This document shows, piece after piece, positions 13,901-24,600 of a DNA stretch of 64,000 nucleotides. Position numbers and translations under genes: made by a program. Under the pieces are notes generated by a model. The model searched no databases. It was not told the origin of the DNA and saw only the letters and a list, made by a program, of their open reading frames with translations. Position 1 is the stretch's first letter. The number at the start of each line of letters is the position of its first letter. Source of the DNA: Acanthococcus lagerstroemiae (lineage: Eukaryota > Arthropoda > Insecta > Hemiptera > Eriococcidae); contig CM063109.1 of assembly GCA_031841125.1 (NCBI GenBank), positions 8,594,321 through 8,658,320 on the forward strand, in the 5' to 3' direction.

Positions 13901-15642
13901 TGCATGAATCATAGGCGCTTCTTGTCGTCTGTAAAACACCAACATAAACATGGCCTTTCTGATCAAATAGTATAAAAAATATGTGTTGGCCTCTCCAAAC
14001 TTTTGAACGCTTTTAGTTCTTTTTTGGAGTAGACCAATGTTCTTGTGATGTGAAAGTCCTGGAGATTGATACTAGTAATGGCCAAACTTTTCTCTAAACT
14101 TTTGACAACATTATCGGATTTGAGATTTTATCTTTCTTATCTTGAACAAAGGTGTATGGATCAATGTAATTAATTACAGACATTTTCTGTAACAAGAGTA
14201 GACATCAGGACACATCCTTTGCAGATCAGCTGCATATTGTGAGACGTTAACATTGATGCTGAACTATCAAATTGTACGAAATACTCATTAAGAATAGTAT
14301 ATTACACACCAAGAGTCGAAAGTGAGTGTTTACTTGCGAGGGAAAGCTTGTGAATGAGTGTAGCGAGTGAGCAATTCCCAAGTCATTTAAACTCACTTTT
14401 GGCTCTTGTTTTGTAGGATATTTTTACAATACCTGATCAGAAATGGAATACATTAACAACCTTGTCAAGAAAGTCATGTTGGAAAATTAAGCATGCGCAT
14501 TTTCCCATGAAAGGAAACTTACAGTTTGGACAGCGAATAATATCAAAAAGCAACAATAATTGCAATGATTACGTCGCAATAATAACAGCCTATGTATTAG
14601 TCGGCCATTCTCGGCATCCATCGGCATTCTTAACGTCGCCCGGTCATGTCGATTGGTAAACGTGTCTGCATGTAAAAATGTGACTCATGTTTTTACATTG
14701 AGGCATGTTTACATCAAGGTTATGCTTATATCTGATTTGTCAATGAAAAGTGCTGCTGTTCACTCGCAAAATACTAAGGTGAACATCGTCTTTCTGATCA
14801 TGTATTGTAAAAATTAACTTTCAATTCACTCCATAAAAAAGATAATTGAATTTTAAAAAAAAATGATAAAACTGCGAAATACACCTCAATTAGTTGAATG
14901 CGATAGAATTATCAATAATATCCTGTCCTTCAGCGAGGTAACAGGAAGGGGTTTGGTTCGAGTACCCGCTAAACGGTAACAGGCCAATAGTATAATTAAT
15001 TGATTAAATTCTACGGCCAAAAATACCTTCTAGAAGATAACAAACTCGACACAAGCCGAATGGAAGGCGAAAGCCAGCTTTATTTTAAAAAATTTGAGCA
15101 GCTGAAAGCCGATGTCGTATTTTTCAAGGTCATCAGCCTAAGCCGAAAGCCTTAGCCGTATTATACCCCTGCAATACACCAGCGACAACACGTCTACACG
15201 CAACAAAATCACTCAACATGACAACTTTTAAAAAACCGTACTATAGAACTTGTTATCAATATTTTTTTCAGATCTTCGAGTTGAGAAGTGTACTGTTTTG
15301 AATGTAGGACAGTGCCTTCGTGTGTTATGGAATCTCACGTATTTTTCCGTGTTGAATGTTGACGTGTTGTCGCTTATGTAGGAGTACACTTACTGGATTT
15401 ACCCATCTCTGGATCATGTTTGCCCCCCTCCCCCGACTCGTCTTCTATAATATATATCGACCTTCACGTTCGGGCTATTTAGAAGACATTGTGTGTTTCG
15501 ATTTTAACGAAAATCTTGAAATCGCTGTTACAGTGGCGAAGGATCTCACCAATCTGGCTGTAGCGAGGATCGTACTCCAGGAGCAATGGCACGTGCAATC
15601 ACCGTCCACGCTGATACCAAAAAAGTTATGTATTTCGCTTAA
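1914..15642 (+). CDS. AGO2: Argonaute protein, MID end plus complete PIWI domain (5' partial)
   Basis: Small-RNA-guided slicer of the Argonaute (not Piwi) clade. Eight exons join in frame: 1914-2027, 4063-4229, 4330-4514, 4660-4756, 4857-4963, 6216-6345, 6447-6646 and 15534-15642, giving 369 residues to a TAA stop; all introns are GT-AG. The start lies outside the window. The reading begins at the [17 protein letters not shown] segment and runs through [17 protein letters not shown]. All four PIWI catalytic residues are present: Asp in [10 protein letters not shown], Glu in QQHRLEII, Asp in YRDGVSEGQ and His in [10 protein letters not shown], so cleavage competence is expected. The HYHVLWDD and [10 protein letters not shown] blocks are canonical. 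The last exon adds 35 residues ending VMYFA, the usual Argonaute C-terminus. Closest to animal AGO1-4; I cannot choose between paralogue names. Confidence 0.97.
2028..4062 (+). other. Argonaute intron between visible exons 1 and 2
   Basis: GT donor at 2028 (gtaagtagg) and AG acceptor ending at 4062. It contains an interrupted C tract at about 2448-2466. I see no conserved exon, RNA gene or well-defined repeat in the remainder. Short open frames on both strands have no recognisable content. Confidence 0.7.
4964..6215 (+). other. Argonaute intron with a long open frame of unknown meaning
   Basis: Donor at 4964 (gtaattg) and acceptor ttgttgtag ending 6215. A 170-codon open stretch at 5633-6145 lacks an ATG at its 5' end and matches no family I know. 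It stops 70 bases before the acceptor, so it does not extend the downstream exon. Treated as intron. Confidence 0.6.
7049..8472. repeat. Large palindromic (foldback) element in the Argonaute last intron
   Basis: The left arm (about 7049-7365) is the reverse complement of a right arm (about 7490-7711 continuing at 8380-8472), with a central loop near 7366-7490. Shared landmarks include gcgctatgaaaatcaaatgg with its complement, cgtccgcaatgatgttcgg with its complement, and the outer segment aaaccaggaagcggattta with its complement. The right arm is interrupted by a separate 665-bp element (7712-8376). Removing that insertion restores pairing of the arms. No protein is encoded; this is a non-autonomous foldback or MITE-like element. 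Confidence 0.85.
7712..8376. mobile_element. 665-bp TIR element inserted in a palindrome arm, 3-bp target duplication
   Basis: Terminal inverted repeats of about 45 bp (7712-7756 and 8332-8376) begin GAGTACTAT and contain a run of gttaatgttaacgaattcg. They are flanked by ctg on both sides (7709-7711 and 8377-8379), consistent with a 3-bp target-site duplication. Removing the element plus one ctg rejoins the surrounding palindrome arm. A 3-bp CWG duplication is known for some PIF/Harbinger transposons, so that superfamily is a reasonable guess, but no transposase is present. It is therefore non-autonomous. Confidence 0.75.
8473..9364 (+). other. Intronic sequence without recognised features
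   Basis: Part of the last Argonaute intron. It contains a 121-codon open frame (8557-8922) with no similarity I recognise and no supporting splice signals. No repeats were seen at this scale. Confidence 0.5.
9365..9703 (+). repeat. Three near-identical tandem copies of a 112-bp unit
   Basis: Copies occupy 9365-9476, 9477-9588 and 9589-9703. Copies one and two appear identical over their length; copy three carries small insertions (about 3 bp) and a g-to-a change near its end. Each starts gtcgtagccatttcagg and ends gagcgagtgagagt. The near identity implies a recent local expansion, unlike the old array at 320-1690. Confidence 0.95.
9704..11442 (+). other. Intronic sequence with an A-rich and a T-rich arm in inverted orientation
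   Basis: Positions 10428-10620 are A-rich with recurring acgaaaaaataaaag-like words. Positions 11130-11283 are T-rich with the complementary words (cttttatttttcgt), suggesting the arms of one decayed inverted-repeat element about 0.85 kb long. Short open frames at 9897-10037 and 10143-10343 look faintly protein-like but match no family I can name. Confidence 0.4.
11443..11569. repeat. Hairpin-forming inverted repeat (MITE-like), about 55-bp arms
   Basis: The left arm runs from ggagacctatta at 11443 to gtggtaactt near 11495. The right arm runs from aagttaccac near 11514 to taggtctcc ending 11569. The arms share gataccacaaatcgtta and its complement. The loop is under 20 bp. It could fold as a long stem in RNA from the Argonaute intron. 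Confidence 0.8.
11570..12564 (+). other. Intronic sequence with decayed hAT-like fragments
   Basis: Contains cagggctgcc at 11588, which resembles hAT ends, and a stretch at 11900-12010 rich in gaaagctgaaag-type words. A similar vocabulary recurs at 15050-15170. The boundaries and pairing of these fragments cannot be settled by eye. No gene recognised. Confidence 0.35.
12565..13235. mobile_element. hAT-like non-autonomous element with cgataactatcg-rich ends
   Basis: The left end (ggagatgcaaactatcgg) and the complement of the right end (agagatggtaaagttatcg) match loosely. Both ends are rich in self-complementary atcgataactatcgat words. No coding capacity is seen and no convincing 8-bp target duplication was found. 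A smaller TIR element sits inside it at 12932-13092. Confidence 0.55.
12932..13092. mobile_element. 161-bp MITE with about 35-bp terminal inverted repeats
   Basis: The left end starts tataccgggtgacgaacgag. The complement of the right end starts tatacagggtgatgaacgag, and the match continues through gaagtcgcaccatagg. The interior is about 90 bp without coding potential. TA at both edges would fit a TA target duplication (mariner-like or related), but this is inferred. Confidence 0.85.
13321..13983. mobile_element. Composite TIR element, copy 1 of a local pair
   Basis: It begins with aatagtatattacacacc and a short hairpin (caagagtc...ggctcttg) at 13321-13405. This is followed by a TIR element whose ends are gatattttttatactacttg (13411) and, inverted, ctgatcaaatagtataaaa (ending 13983). 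Copy 2 lies at 14293-14818 in the same orientation. A tRNA-like segment lies inside at 13737-13815. No transposase is seen. Confidence 0.7.
13737..13815 (+). repeat. tRNA-like segment inside a TIR element
   Basis: It shows an A-box-like tggccaagtggttag (13742-13756) and a B-box-like gcgttcgataacc (13797-13809) at tRNA-like spacing. The cloverleaf is imperfect and no clean acceptor stem is visible, so it is a tRNA relic or a SINE head rather than a working tRNA gene. Confidence 0.5.
14293..14818. mobile_element. Composite TIR element, copy 2 of a local pair
   Basis: Repeats the layout of 13321-13983: aatagtatattacacacc opening, a caagagtc...ggctcttg hairpin, then ends ggatatttttacaatacctg (14417) and inverted tgatcatgtattgtaaaaa (ending about 14818). 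The interior diverges strongly from copy 1 and lacks its tRNA-like segment. The hairpin loop carries an extra 30-odd bases compared with copy 1. Confidence 0.7.
14819..15533 (+). other. End of the last Argonaute intron
   Basis: Contains gaaagccgaa-type words at 15050-15170 (decayed hAT-like material) and the acceptor gctgttacag ending 15533. The pyrimidine tract before the acceptor is weak. Nothing else is recognised. Confidence 0.5.
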
Positions 15643-18600
15643 TGAGGTCAACGCGAGACCGTGCGATAATGTCAAATATTACGTTTTATTTCTTTTTTCC
15701 CCTTAATTATAAGTAACTCGCCAATATACGTGGTGTAATTTTCCCCTTCATGTTAGGGGTTCCAGCAGTTACGAATTCTTGGTATTTTCTCCTGTAAGTT
15801 ATTTGTATTAGGATTTTCTTTTTACTTCTCATGCGCAACGATCCGATGATTGTAATCTTTTGTAACCGTTTTTGAAGAACGGAGCTCTGCATTGTTTTAT
15901 TTCTTCCAACTCGTTTTTAAACATCTTTTTTTATTTTTTTTTAATTTCTTTAATTTTATAATGTGAACTTTCAAGTGTAGCGTGTCCTCGTTTTCCGAGT
16001 GAGGTTGACTGATGATCTGGCGTTGGTTGTCTGTGTTCGTTCAAGCGAATTTCGACTGCAAAGGATCACTGATATGATCTGCATCCCTTCCAGATCCGAA
16101 GCTATCTTTCTGCAGGGTTGGATTTATAAATACGCTACTCAGTTTTAAGTACATAATTACGTAAATTATATAGAGTATGTAATTGATATAGTTTATGTAA
16201 TTAATGTATTTGATGTGATAAAAACATATGAAACCGGTGGTAACCAGGTCTTATCGCAGCCAGATGCTGTCGTATCAACTGGCTATCCTTTTTATGTTTG
16301 ATTACATTAAATAGATGAATTTTCACATTAATTACATTAAAGACGTGTATTTTAAATGTACTTGATGTAAAGTAATTATTACATCCAACCCTGCATTTCG
16401 GTCGATTTGACGTCTTATTACGAATATTACAAACGGACGTGTACGTTTAGACAAGAAAACGTAACGAATTCGGCGATCGAAGATCAACCCGGAGAGGGTC
16501 CGCTTCAAGGTGGAAAACAAGGCACGCGAAGCATTTTTAAGGACAGAATTATCGTTTGAAACCATCTCCATTATTATTTTATCGTTGGCAAAATTATTTT
16601 TAATTTGTTAAGTTTTGGTGATTCATAAAGGAAACGTCGTCTACGTGTAGTGTTCGGTTAAACCGATTTCCAATTTGTTACCTTCTACATGCCTTACATT
16701 GCGAAATGAACCGCGGAGTTACGGGTGTACGAATCGGTGAAGTTCAGTGTTCATTTCGCGTTTTTTTTTTATACTTATTTTCTATTTTCATTTTTTTTCT
16801 CTCTCTTTCCCCTCCTCTTTATTTCTGTCTTTTCGTATTAAAAAATACTTTCAATTGTGTAACGAGGTTATTATTTAATTAATTGTATTATATCTTGTAA
16901 ATATTTTGTGTGTATGTTTGTGTAATACTACATCATCGGTTATTTCCTCCCCCCCTCCCTTTTTTTTTTCTTTTTCATACTTCGTTCTAATCGAAAATTG
17001 TTGTTAATGTCTCATACATAGTCTTCACAGTGTTTTTATTACCTACTTTTTTTCCATGCTTCTACGTTTAATAGTTACCAAATATTATTTGTTGTGTTAA
17101 ATGAACAACGCGTTAAACTGCCTTTTGAGAGTTGATCTGTTAGGTCATTTCATGAAATCCGGTTTTGCTTTTTCTAGCTTCACATTGCCATTGTTTGTTT
17201 TTTCTTCACACCGATCATCTCTGATAGTTATGTGGAAGTGGATTGTCGTTTCGCGTGATCTATCAGCGCTCGATAAATTCGGGTCATAATGACCTAGGTG
17301 ATGTGTTCTCTTACATGCTCTCGTGTATTATTTAAGTTAACTAGCACACGGGATTAAATTAAGCTTTTCAATTTTGTACAGTTTCTTGTCGATGTAACAA
17401 TTTTGTATATACTGTGTAAACAAAAGTCGGTTCACCAGCCACGGTCGCGAACTACAGCACGTCGACGGGAAGGAAGAGATATCGAACGACGATTAGGTAG
17501 GCATTCAGATATTTCTAAGTGTGATTCGGAAAAGAGTTGCATGTAGTAGCAGTTAAATATTATGCGAATTTCGAATGCCAGCGTCTTCCATTTAGGTCCT
17601 GCGGGTATCTGTATCGGTTTCGCGAACACAGCTATTGTACAGTTCTAATTTTCTAATATAGTAATTACTGTAAGCGTTGTAATTTTTTATGTACTCGAGT
17701 ACGTGTATTTTACTTGTGTTAATTCGTAAATCGAGGGCATGTTTGCGTAAGTGTTTCGTTTTTCACAGAATCGTAATCTAGTCCGGAGATTATCGGATAT
17801 ACGAAGACGAGTTGCTCGTTTTTTTCTTTTCGATTTTCTACCATTCTATTTGACTAGGACCGAATTTAGGCGTTAAAAAATTACCATTCCTTACGATCGC
17901 CCCGAAACGACAAAAATACCGCTTTTCGTTCCAGTCAGAATATCGAGCTCTATAGTACTTAAGTTATTGAAATGTTATTTGTCACCTAAATGACTTGTTT
18001 AGGAGATTGGTGTTATACGAGTTTCTATGTTATAATCCGCTTACATAGTACGATAAGATTACTGTATTATCATTCTGTAAGTTAATCTCCTATCAGTAAA
18101 TTCCTCTTCGTTCTATCAATCTACGGGTTAATCTCCCATCAGTTCATTTTCGTTTTGACTCTGATGCCTGCTCCCGTATTCGCAAATGGAAATAAAGGAA
18201 TCTATTTCGGAAAGAAATTCTTAGATTGCTTGATGGTAACTAGCGATTTCCTTTTCAAAAAGGAATGTTCGCGAATGGGTGTACGTATATTCAAGGGACC
18301 TATAATAGTGTTCCTAATTTATCGTCTTACTTATTCGAAGACATTAATTTTAATTCATTATCGAGTGTTATGCCGCTCTAATTTGAATTTATTTCAACCA
18401 AAATCGATATTTTGAAATCTAATATTTGTGAACTATGTTGAACGTCGAAATTCGTCTCATCTTGGGTAGGTAGCCGTGAATTATTCTGAGTGTTGAAAAT
18501 CTTACCATATTGTGTACGCAGAATTTGAAGTATAGGGTTGAAAATTATTTCCGTTTTTCCCTTCTTTCTTTCTTTCTTTCTTCTTAGTAGGTATGTCCTC

Positions 18601-19014
18601 ATAATTGTAACGTGTTTGTTATAAAGCATTTCTAGAAATTTAAAAAATACAGTGTAACTTGGACAGTGTGTGATTTATTTTGATTACGGTCCTGCTTCTG
18701 CTTATTTGCTATGTTTGCTGTATTATAACCTAGGCTCCACATATATTGTGGAGCCCGCAGTATTTAAGTACAGTTTACTCTTGTCCACACATTGAGACCG
18801 CCGTGTGGGCTCTTCCCTTCTTTCCTGGTGTGTTTCTTGTTGATCTACCGCATGTCTACTTGGGTCTCCTGGACTGGGAACCAGTCTCGAATCAGTTCTA
18901 TTGTTTTTTACGGCAAGTATAATTACTTTGTTGTGATGCTACTAGGAAGTATACCCAAGTTTCAGTCACTCTAATTTCGTGTTGTTATGACATCTGTGTT
19001 CTGAATTCTGATTG
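15643..19014 (+). other. Argonaute 3' UTR and downstream sequence
   Basis: Long AT-rich sequence after the Argonaute stop codon with no gene recognised. Argonaute genes often have long 3' UTRs, so some of this is probably transcribed; the cleavage site is not resolved. A candidate AATAAA lies at 18191-18196. A cttt microsatellite lies at about 18560-18582 and a 23-bp near-perfect palindrome (ggctccac...gtggagcc) at 18733-18755. A TIR element interrupts it at 16112-16394. Confidence 0.5.
16112..16394. mobile_element. 283-bp TIR element in the Argonaute 3' flank
   Basis: Ends gcagggttggat and, inverted, atccaaccctgc frame an AT-rich interior full of taattac-type words. No coding sequence and no convincing target duplication. 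If the 3' UTR extends this far, the element is part of the Argonaute mRNA. Confidence 0.7.
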
Positions 19015-19154
19015 AAGCCTCGTTTACATTAGTACTATCATGATCGTTTGTGCGAGCACCTGACAGCATTCCTCTCGCACTTGGTGATTGCCTGTTCACA
19101 CTGTGAGAGTCAGCAACTATCAAGATAGTACTATCATAATGTAAACGAGCCTTA
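19015..19154. mobile_element. 140-bp MITE with aaggctcgtttacat-type ends
   Basis: The left end aagcctcgtttacatt and the right end aatgtaaacgagcctt are inverted copies. A second inner pair of inverted words (agtactatcatgat, with agatagtactatca on the right) extends the match. No coding capacity. Confidence 0.85.
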
Positions 19155-19170
19155 AGAGTCAGTAGTAAAG

Positions 19171-20742
19171 ACGGGTCTCCACCCCACTCCTCCCACTCGC
19201 TTATTCACGTCTGTTACCAATGAAAAAATAATTCGGAAAGACACTATTTTTTTTTTAACGGACTTTAATAATGAAAACAGTAAAAAACTAATAATTCGTA
19301 AGGGCACGTTAATGTAACAGATGGAAACTGAGAAGGAAGTTTCCGTAAGTGCCCTTAAAGTAAAACATTACCAAATGATATTATTGTTGTTGAATCGGTA
19401 CAAGCCATTCTTTGAACTCCTATTTTTTACATTTTGCAGCCGATAAATATTTGATTAGCGTACTATTTTTCTGAAGTAACAGGATTGAATGGAGGAGCGT
19501 TGCCCGATGGCAATGGTAATAACATAAACCTCAATTATTGTTTAATCCTTCGAACGAAGCTATCTTTCTTTCGACCAATAAAATTTGACGTATCATACGG
19601 CCCCTCCGAATCGGCGGAATCCGAGTCACTATCAGAGTTGTCTGCCGGTATAACAAAACCAAGGACGTACTCAACTGTATGTGTACTGGCAAGCTGTAGT
19701 CTTGCGTAGGAATTGCTGACGATAGCGTGTCGAAAAAATAAAAAGCGTACTGTATACGTACTGATTGACGAATTCTCAAGACATGTGTACAAACAACCAC
19801 TACCCCCCCCCCCGGCATCAGCCGAAAATGTAAAAAAATTAATTCTGGTAATAGTAACTGTTACGCCTCTAATGTTGTAAAACTGAAACAACCCTCTCCC
19901 ACTCATACCAAGTTTGGCTACGCCATTGATTCACATGTTGAGTACGAGGAAAAGTTGAAGAGAAAGTATGAATTATATTCATTGAGCCTATTGAATGATG
20001 GAAAATAGAAGTCTGGTCCAGAAAAAAGTTGATGAAACTTGATGAAAATAAGTGTTGATTGTGTCTTTCATCACGCAGAATCTACAGTGCTGACCTCTGA
20101 AAAACTTTAACTTGATCTTTTTTTTCAGGAGCGATACTCCTGGATTATCTTGATTAATTATTTCAGAAAAATTAGGCGTTGCGATTCGTTGATTATGCTG
20201 AAACGGATGAAAATTGAAAACAAGATTAAATAAAGCTAAATATTTATTTGAAAAATTATTTTCTAGTCTGAACGTTGTGAGCATTTACAGAGTAAATTTG
20301 AATTCCTTTTTATAGTTCAATTTTCAGATAAATAGGTGAGCGGGATGGACATCCTTAGGTACTAGGGTTAGACAATTTCTTCAGAAAAAAGTCTTAAAAT
20401 ATAGGTAAAATATTCACTTTGAAACAGTTAGGACGTCGTGCACCTTTGAAATCTTTGAATTGGTTTTTCAGTGATATTGCTATTAATTTTCGGTTAAATA
20501 AGCGAGCGTGATAAGTGGGGTGTACGTCCTCAGTGCGTACAGATTCACAATTTCTTTTAAAAAGTCTTAAAATAAGAGCAAAATGTTCACGTTGAAAGAA
20601 TTAGAACGTTCGTGCGCCATTGAAATTTCAGAACTGTATTTTTTAGTCATATTTATATTAATTTTTGCTCGGGATTTTTTTTTTAAATTTCTGAATTAGT
20701 TATTCTGAATAAATAAGCGAGTCCAGTGGGGTGGAGACCCGT
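19171..20742. mobile_element. 1.57-kb TIR element with internal tandem repeats
   Basis: The left end acgggtctccaccccact (19171-19188), followed by actcgcttatt, matches the complement of the right end (aataagcgagt then agtggggtggagacccgt, 20711-20742). In the right part the terminal word aaataagcgag recurs at about 20330, 20496 and 20711. The block gtcttaaaat recurs at about 20391 and 20563, giving a roughly 165-215-bp tandem repeat that includes part of the terminal sequence. No transposase frame recognised. Confidence 0.7.
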
Positions 20743-21615
20743 TATACCTACTAGAGTCTCTTTCCCCCTTGCTTTTCGTCTTGAGATTAATCGCTAATCG
20801 GAGCCTGCCAGCATTCTACCCATGTTCATTGCAGGAAGGAATCAGAGGTGATAAGCTTAGCCATTAGCTGAGCAAGTTTGGTCAAAGTCAGCTATAGCTG
20901 TTACCTCAGCTATTGAAGAAGAATGTAAACACTAGCGAATTCGCGTGTTTTTACTGAATTGCTCAGGAAAAGCTAATCCAGCTCTGTCGCGGTTGACGTT
21001 TTGTCATTCCTGAATCCTGAACCTGATCGCTGATGATCCGTTTTCGCTTGTTTGGTTTTGTGTTTGTTGCATTTCGTGACAAAGGAATTAGCCTTTTGCT
21101 TTTGGTCATCAGCTATTTGAATTTACGTGAGCCCTTAAGCATATTCAGCATATTAGACGACAGCTAGCCATTCAGTGGCGTCAATTGTTAGCTTTATCCG
21201 AGTTACGATTAATTTTTAGCCTTCCCACATTCCAAATCCCAGTCTGAATTCTGCAAGCTGAAAAATCAGTGCTGCCTAAATGAAGACTTAAAACAGAACA
21301 GAATATGGCGTGGGAGTCTTGGGAGTTAGCTAGCTGCCTAACCTGGCAACGCTGTTATAGCCATTCCGTGTCCTATATTGTTTACTCTCGCTGTCTCCCT
21401 GCTTTGGTTGCGGAACTTTCTACTTTAGAGTAAACAGATATCATGATGATCTCAAGTTATTAAAAATGTTCTTTTGAAAGAATTGGTGCTATTTTCTGTA
21501 GAAATCGAATCAGTTCAAATTACTGCTATATTTCAGTGATTTATTCTGAAACGAGTTTAAGTATTGGATTCAAACAATTGCAGTATCAACGTCAACAATC
21601 AGTTGTGATCTTGTG
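20743..21615 (+). promoter_or_regulatory. Upstream region of IGBP1 (promoter inferred)
   Basis: Sequence between the TIR element and the IGBP1 start codon. It should hold the transcription start and 5' UTR of IGBP1. No TATA box or other defined element could be assigned. Repeated agctgag and cagctat words at about 20870-20990 look like another small decayed repeat. Confidence 0.35.
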
Positions 21616-24600
21616 ATGGAAGTTGATAAATCCGATTTTAGTAACTGCGGCGAGAAAAGTATTTCGGAATGCTTCGACGAAGCTTTGAGAATCTTCGAAG
21701 AAATCTGTAACTGTGATCTACCGACGAATAGTTCCGAAGTGCAAGTAAGTTAGAAAATATGAGGTATCATCTACCATATAGCCTGTCAGTTTGTTACAAA
21801 CTTACAACTTGCAGAATAATGCAATAATATGATTCCTATTTAATATTACACACCTGATTCCACTTATGGTTTATGGAAGCTGGAAAGAATCGCTCCTAGA
21901 AACTGTTCGAAATGACAGTATGCTTATGAGGGCATTATAGCTTGTCAAACATGTCCCGTTTTTCAGCTAACCTGAAAGTAATTCATTCATACTCCCAAGT
22001 GTAAAGTAGTTTCCTCGTTTACAGTCTGGGTAGAAAATTTGATATTTTGACAGTTTATTTTGGTTAAGAAGAACTGCAGGGCATTTATTCAAAGGATATA
22101 GTTTATGTTATCAAAATATTCTTTACTATACTGGAATTCAGTTTATTGAATCATTACTCGTGCTCCTGTTCTACGATGTCAGTTGTTTGAGGAATATTCG
22201 ATCAACTTTCTCAGTCAGTCCAATAATTAACAGCATTGACTAACTTTTCAAGTTCTGAACATCTGTTGAACATAGCGGTTCAGTATTGGTTCTTGTTTCT
22301 ATACCTTCGCAATGCAGGCCCCTGCGACGAAATATTTTCGCATCTAATTTAAAACGGATGGTATTTGTATTTGAAGATTGTAGTCATGTTTGGAAATAGG
22401 AATTATTGCTGGTGCATAGATGCGTTATGAATTTACAAGTTGATATGCTAACCAAAGATGGATATTCGGATATTTTCCTGCTGACAGTACCTGAGAAATG
22501 TGCACACTTTGCAAAGTTGTGAGTGTGCCCATATAGATACTGATCTTGAATCAAAATAATAAAAAATACAGTTTTACATTCTATTTTTTTTTTTTATCAT
22601 AATTTATTTTATTTTATTTAACGTAAGAAATCAATAGTAAATTTTTTAAATTCAAAAAACAAAAAGGAATGCTTTTTGTTTGAATTTTAATATTTATTTG
22701 TTCATGGATTGCTACATAGCTGGTCCTAATGCTTCATTCTCGAAATAATGTAAAAATTTGAAAGTTGAAACTTGAAACTTGAAAGCAGAGAGGGACAAAA
22801 ATCAGTAAAATAAATAAATTGACTTCTTTTTTTTTTTAAATTTTAAAATTATAATTTGAAGAATCAATTGGTTTTTGATTTCAATATAACTTGTGGTTTA
22901 AATAATATTTCTAGGATTTTTTCGATCTTGAAAAAATACTGAAAAAGAAAAATTTTCAATCACAAAATAATGACAAATTTATTGAAATTCAATTGATTTT
23001 AAAAATATGAAAATTTTAATCCCTTTTTCTTTAAATTTTTTATTTCGCCTATTTCTGCTTCCGCTTTAAAGTTTCACACAAATTCGATTGAGTAGTAATA
23101 ATTTTGTAATATTCAAAAAAGTTTAGCAGGGGTTAAGCTTAAGCCACTAGTGGCTTAAGCGAAAGCCTGAGTCACAATTTTGGTCGTTATTCGTTAAGCC
23201 AAAAGCTTGCCTGGCGCATTATACAAGTCGGCTTTCAGCCCATCCATAAGTCAATCATAAGCTAGGTTTTGTAGCTTAAACTTACCAGTTCATTTAATGC
23301 CAAAAATTGAAGAAAAATAATAATAAATTTATAAGTAAATTGATAAAAACATTTGCGATTTTAGTGTATAACAAGGTGTCTACAGGTTTGGAAAATTTGG
23401 AAAGTTTGGAAAAAGTCAGGAATTTGAAAAGTAGGTCAGGAAGTTTGGAAATAGTCAGGAAATTGAACAATATTTTTAAGAAGTTTGGAATTTTTCATCT
23501 CCTTGGTAAAGTTTTACAGAATGAAATACTTGAAGAAATATAATTCATAACTTAGTTCATCGCTTTGTTTGTTTTTATGTATATCTGTGAACACCTTCCT
23601 AATGCTTTCACCCAAAAATCAACTTAAAATTTCAGTTCATTTTAACCATAGCGTCTAGTAGTATAAACATAAATATATACTGTCTATACTGTAAAGGTAG
23701 GAAGAGAAAGAAAAAGTTTGGAAAAAGTCAGGAATTTATATTTTTCCATTCTTGTAGACACCTTGTATAAGGAATTTACTTTTTTGAATTGGTCTTTCTT
23801 ATCAGTTACCAAAATGATGGGAAATTGTAAGCTTTGTAACTTGTGAAAGTCAACTCAGGTGCAATAATTTTGCCATAAGCCAAACAGCATTAAGCCATCC
23901 ATATTTGAAGCCAGTAAATTAACTTCAAGCCATATGCCAAGTCAGCTAACAGCTTAAAATGTTAAAAGCCAGCAGCTTGTCATTCATCTCATCAGCTACC
24001 CAAGCTTAAGCCAATGAAATGACTATTAACTTAACACCCCAAAACATTTTTGTGATTAACACCTGTTTTTGACTAATCGTTGGCCGCTCTTTCGCGTAGT
24101 GTTGTCGAAAAAATGATTCTAAACAATTTTCCCAGACTGCTGTAAGTCTTCCAACCAAGGATCCAAGTTGAGTGTCTCAAAACGTGTAGACGTTATCAAT
24201 TTTGTTTATTCGCTCTCCTGCCTGTAAAATCTACATTTTTGCCCTCAGGCAACCCTGTCGAGTGGGAGGGGGGGGGGAATGTCCCGGGCCCGGATTCTAA
24301 GGAGGGCCCAATAATTTTAGAAGATCTGCAGTTTAACGCTTACGGCTACATCATACTGTACATCAAGTCAGCAATCACTCCTTCCATCATGAAAGAAACC
24401 TCTTATCTCGTAGCTTCTAACTTTTTCCCATCTGACAAAAGAAAAAATGAACTGGAAGGAGGGGGCCCATGGAAATCCCCCCCACGTCCTCTTTCTCACT
24501 ACGGGGCTGCCCATAGGTCCCTTTCCTCTTGACTCTTGGCATGTCACCCCTGTGACATTCATGCTGGATTTACACCAAAGTTATAAACATGCTATTAACA

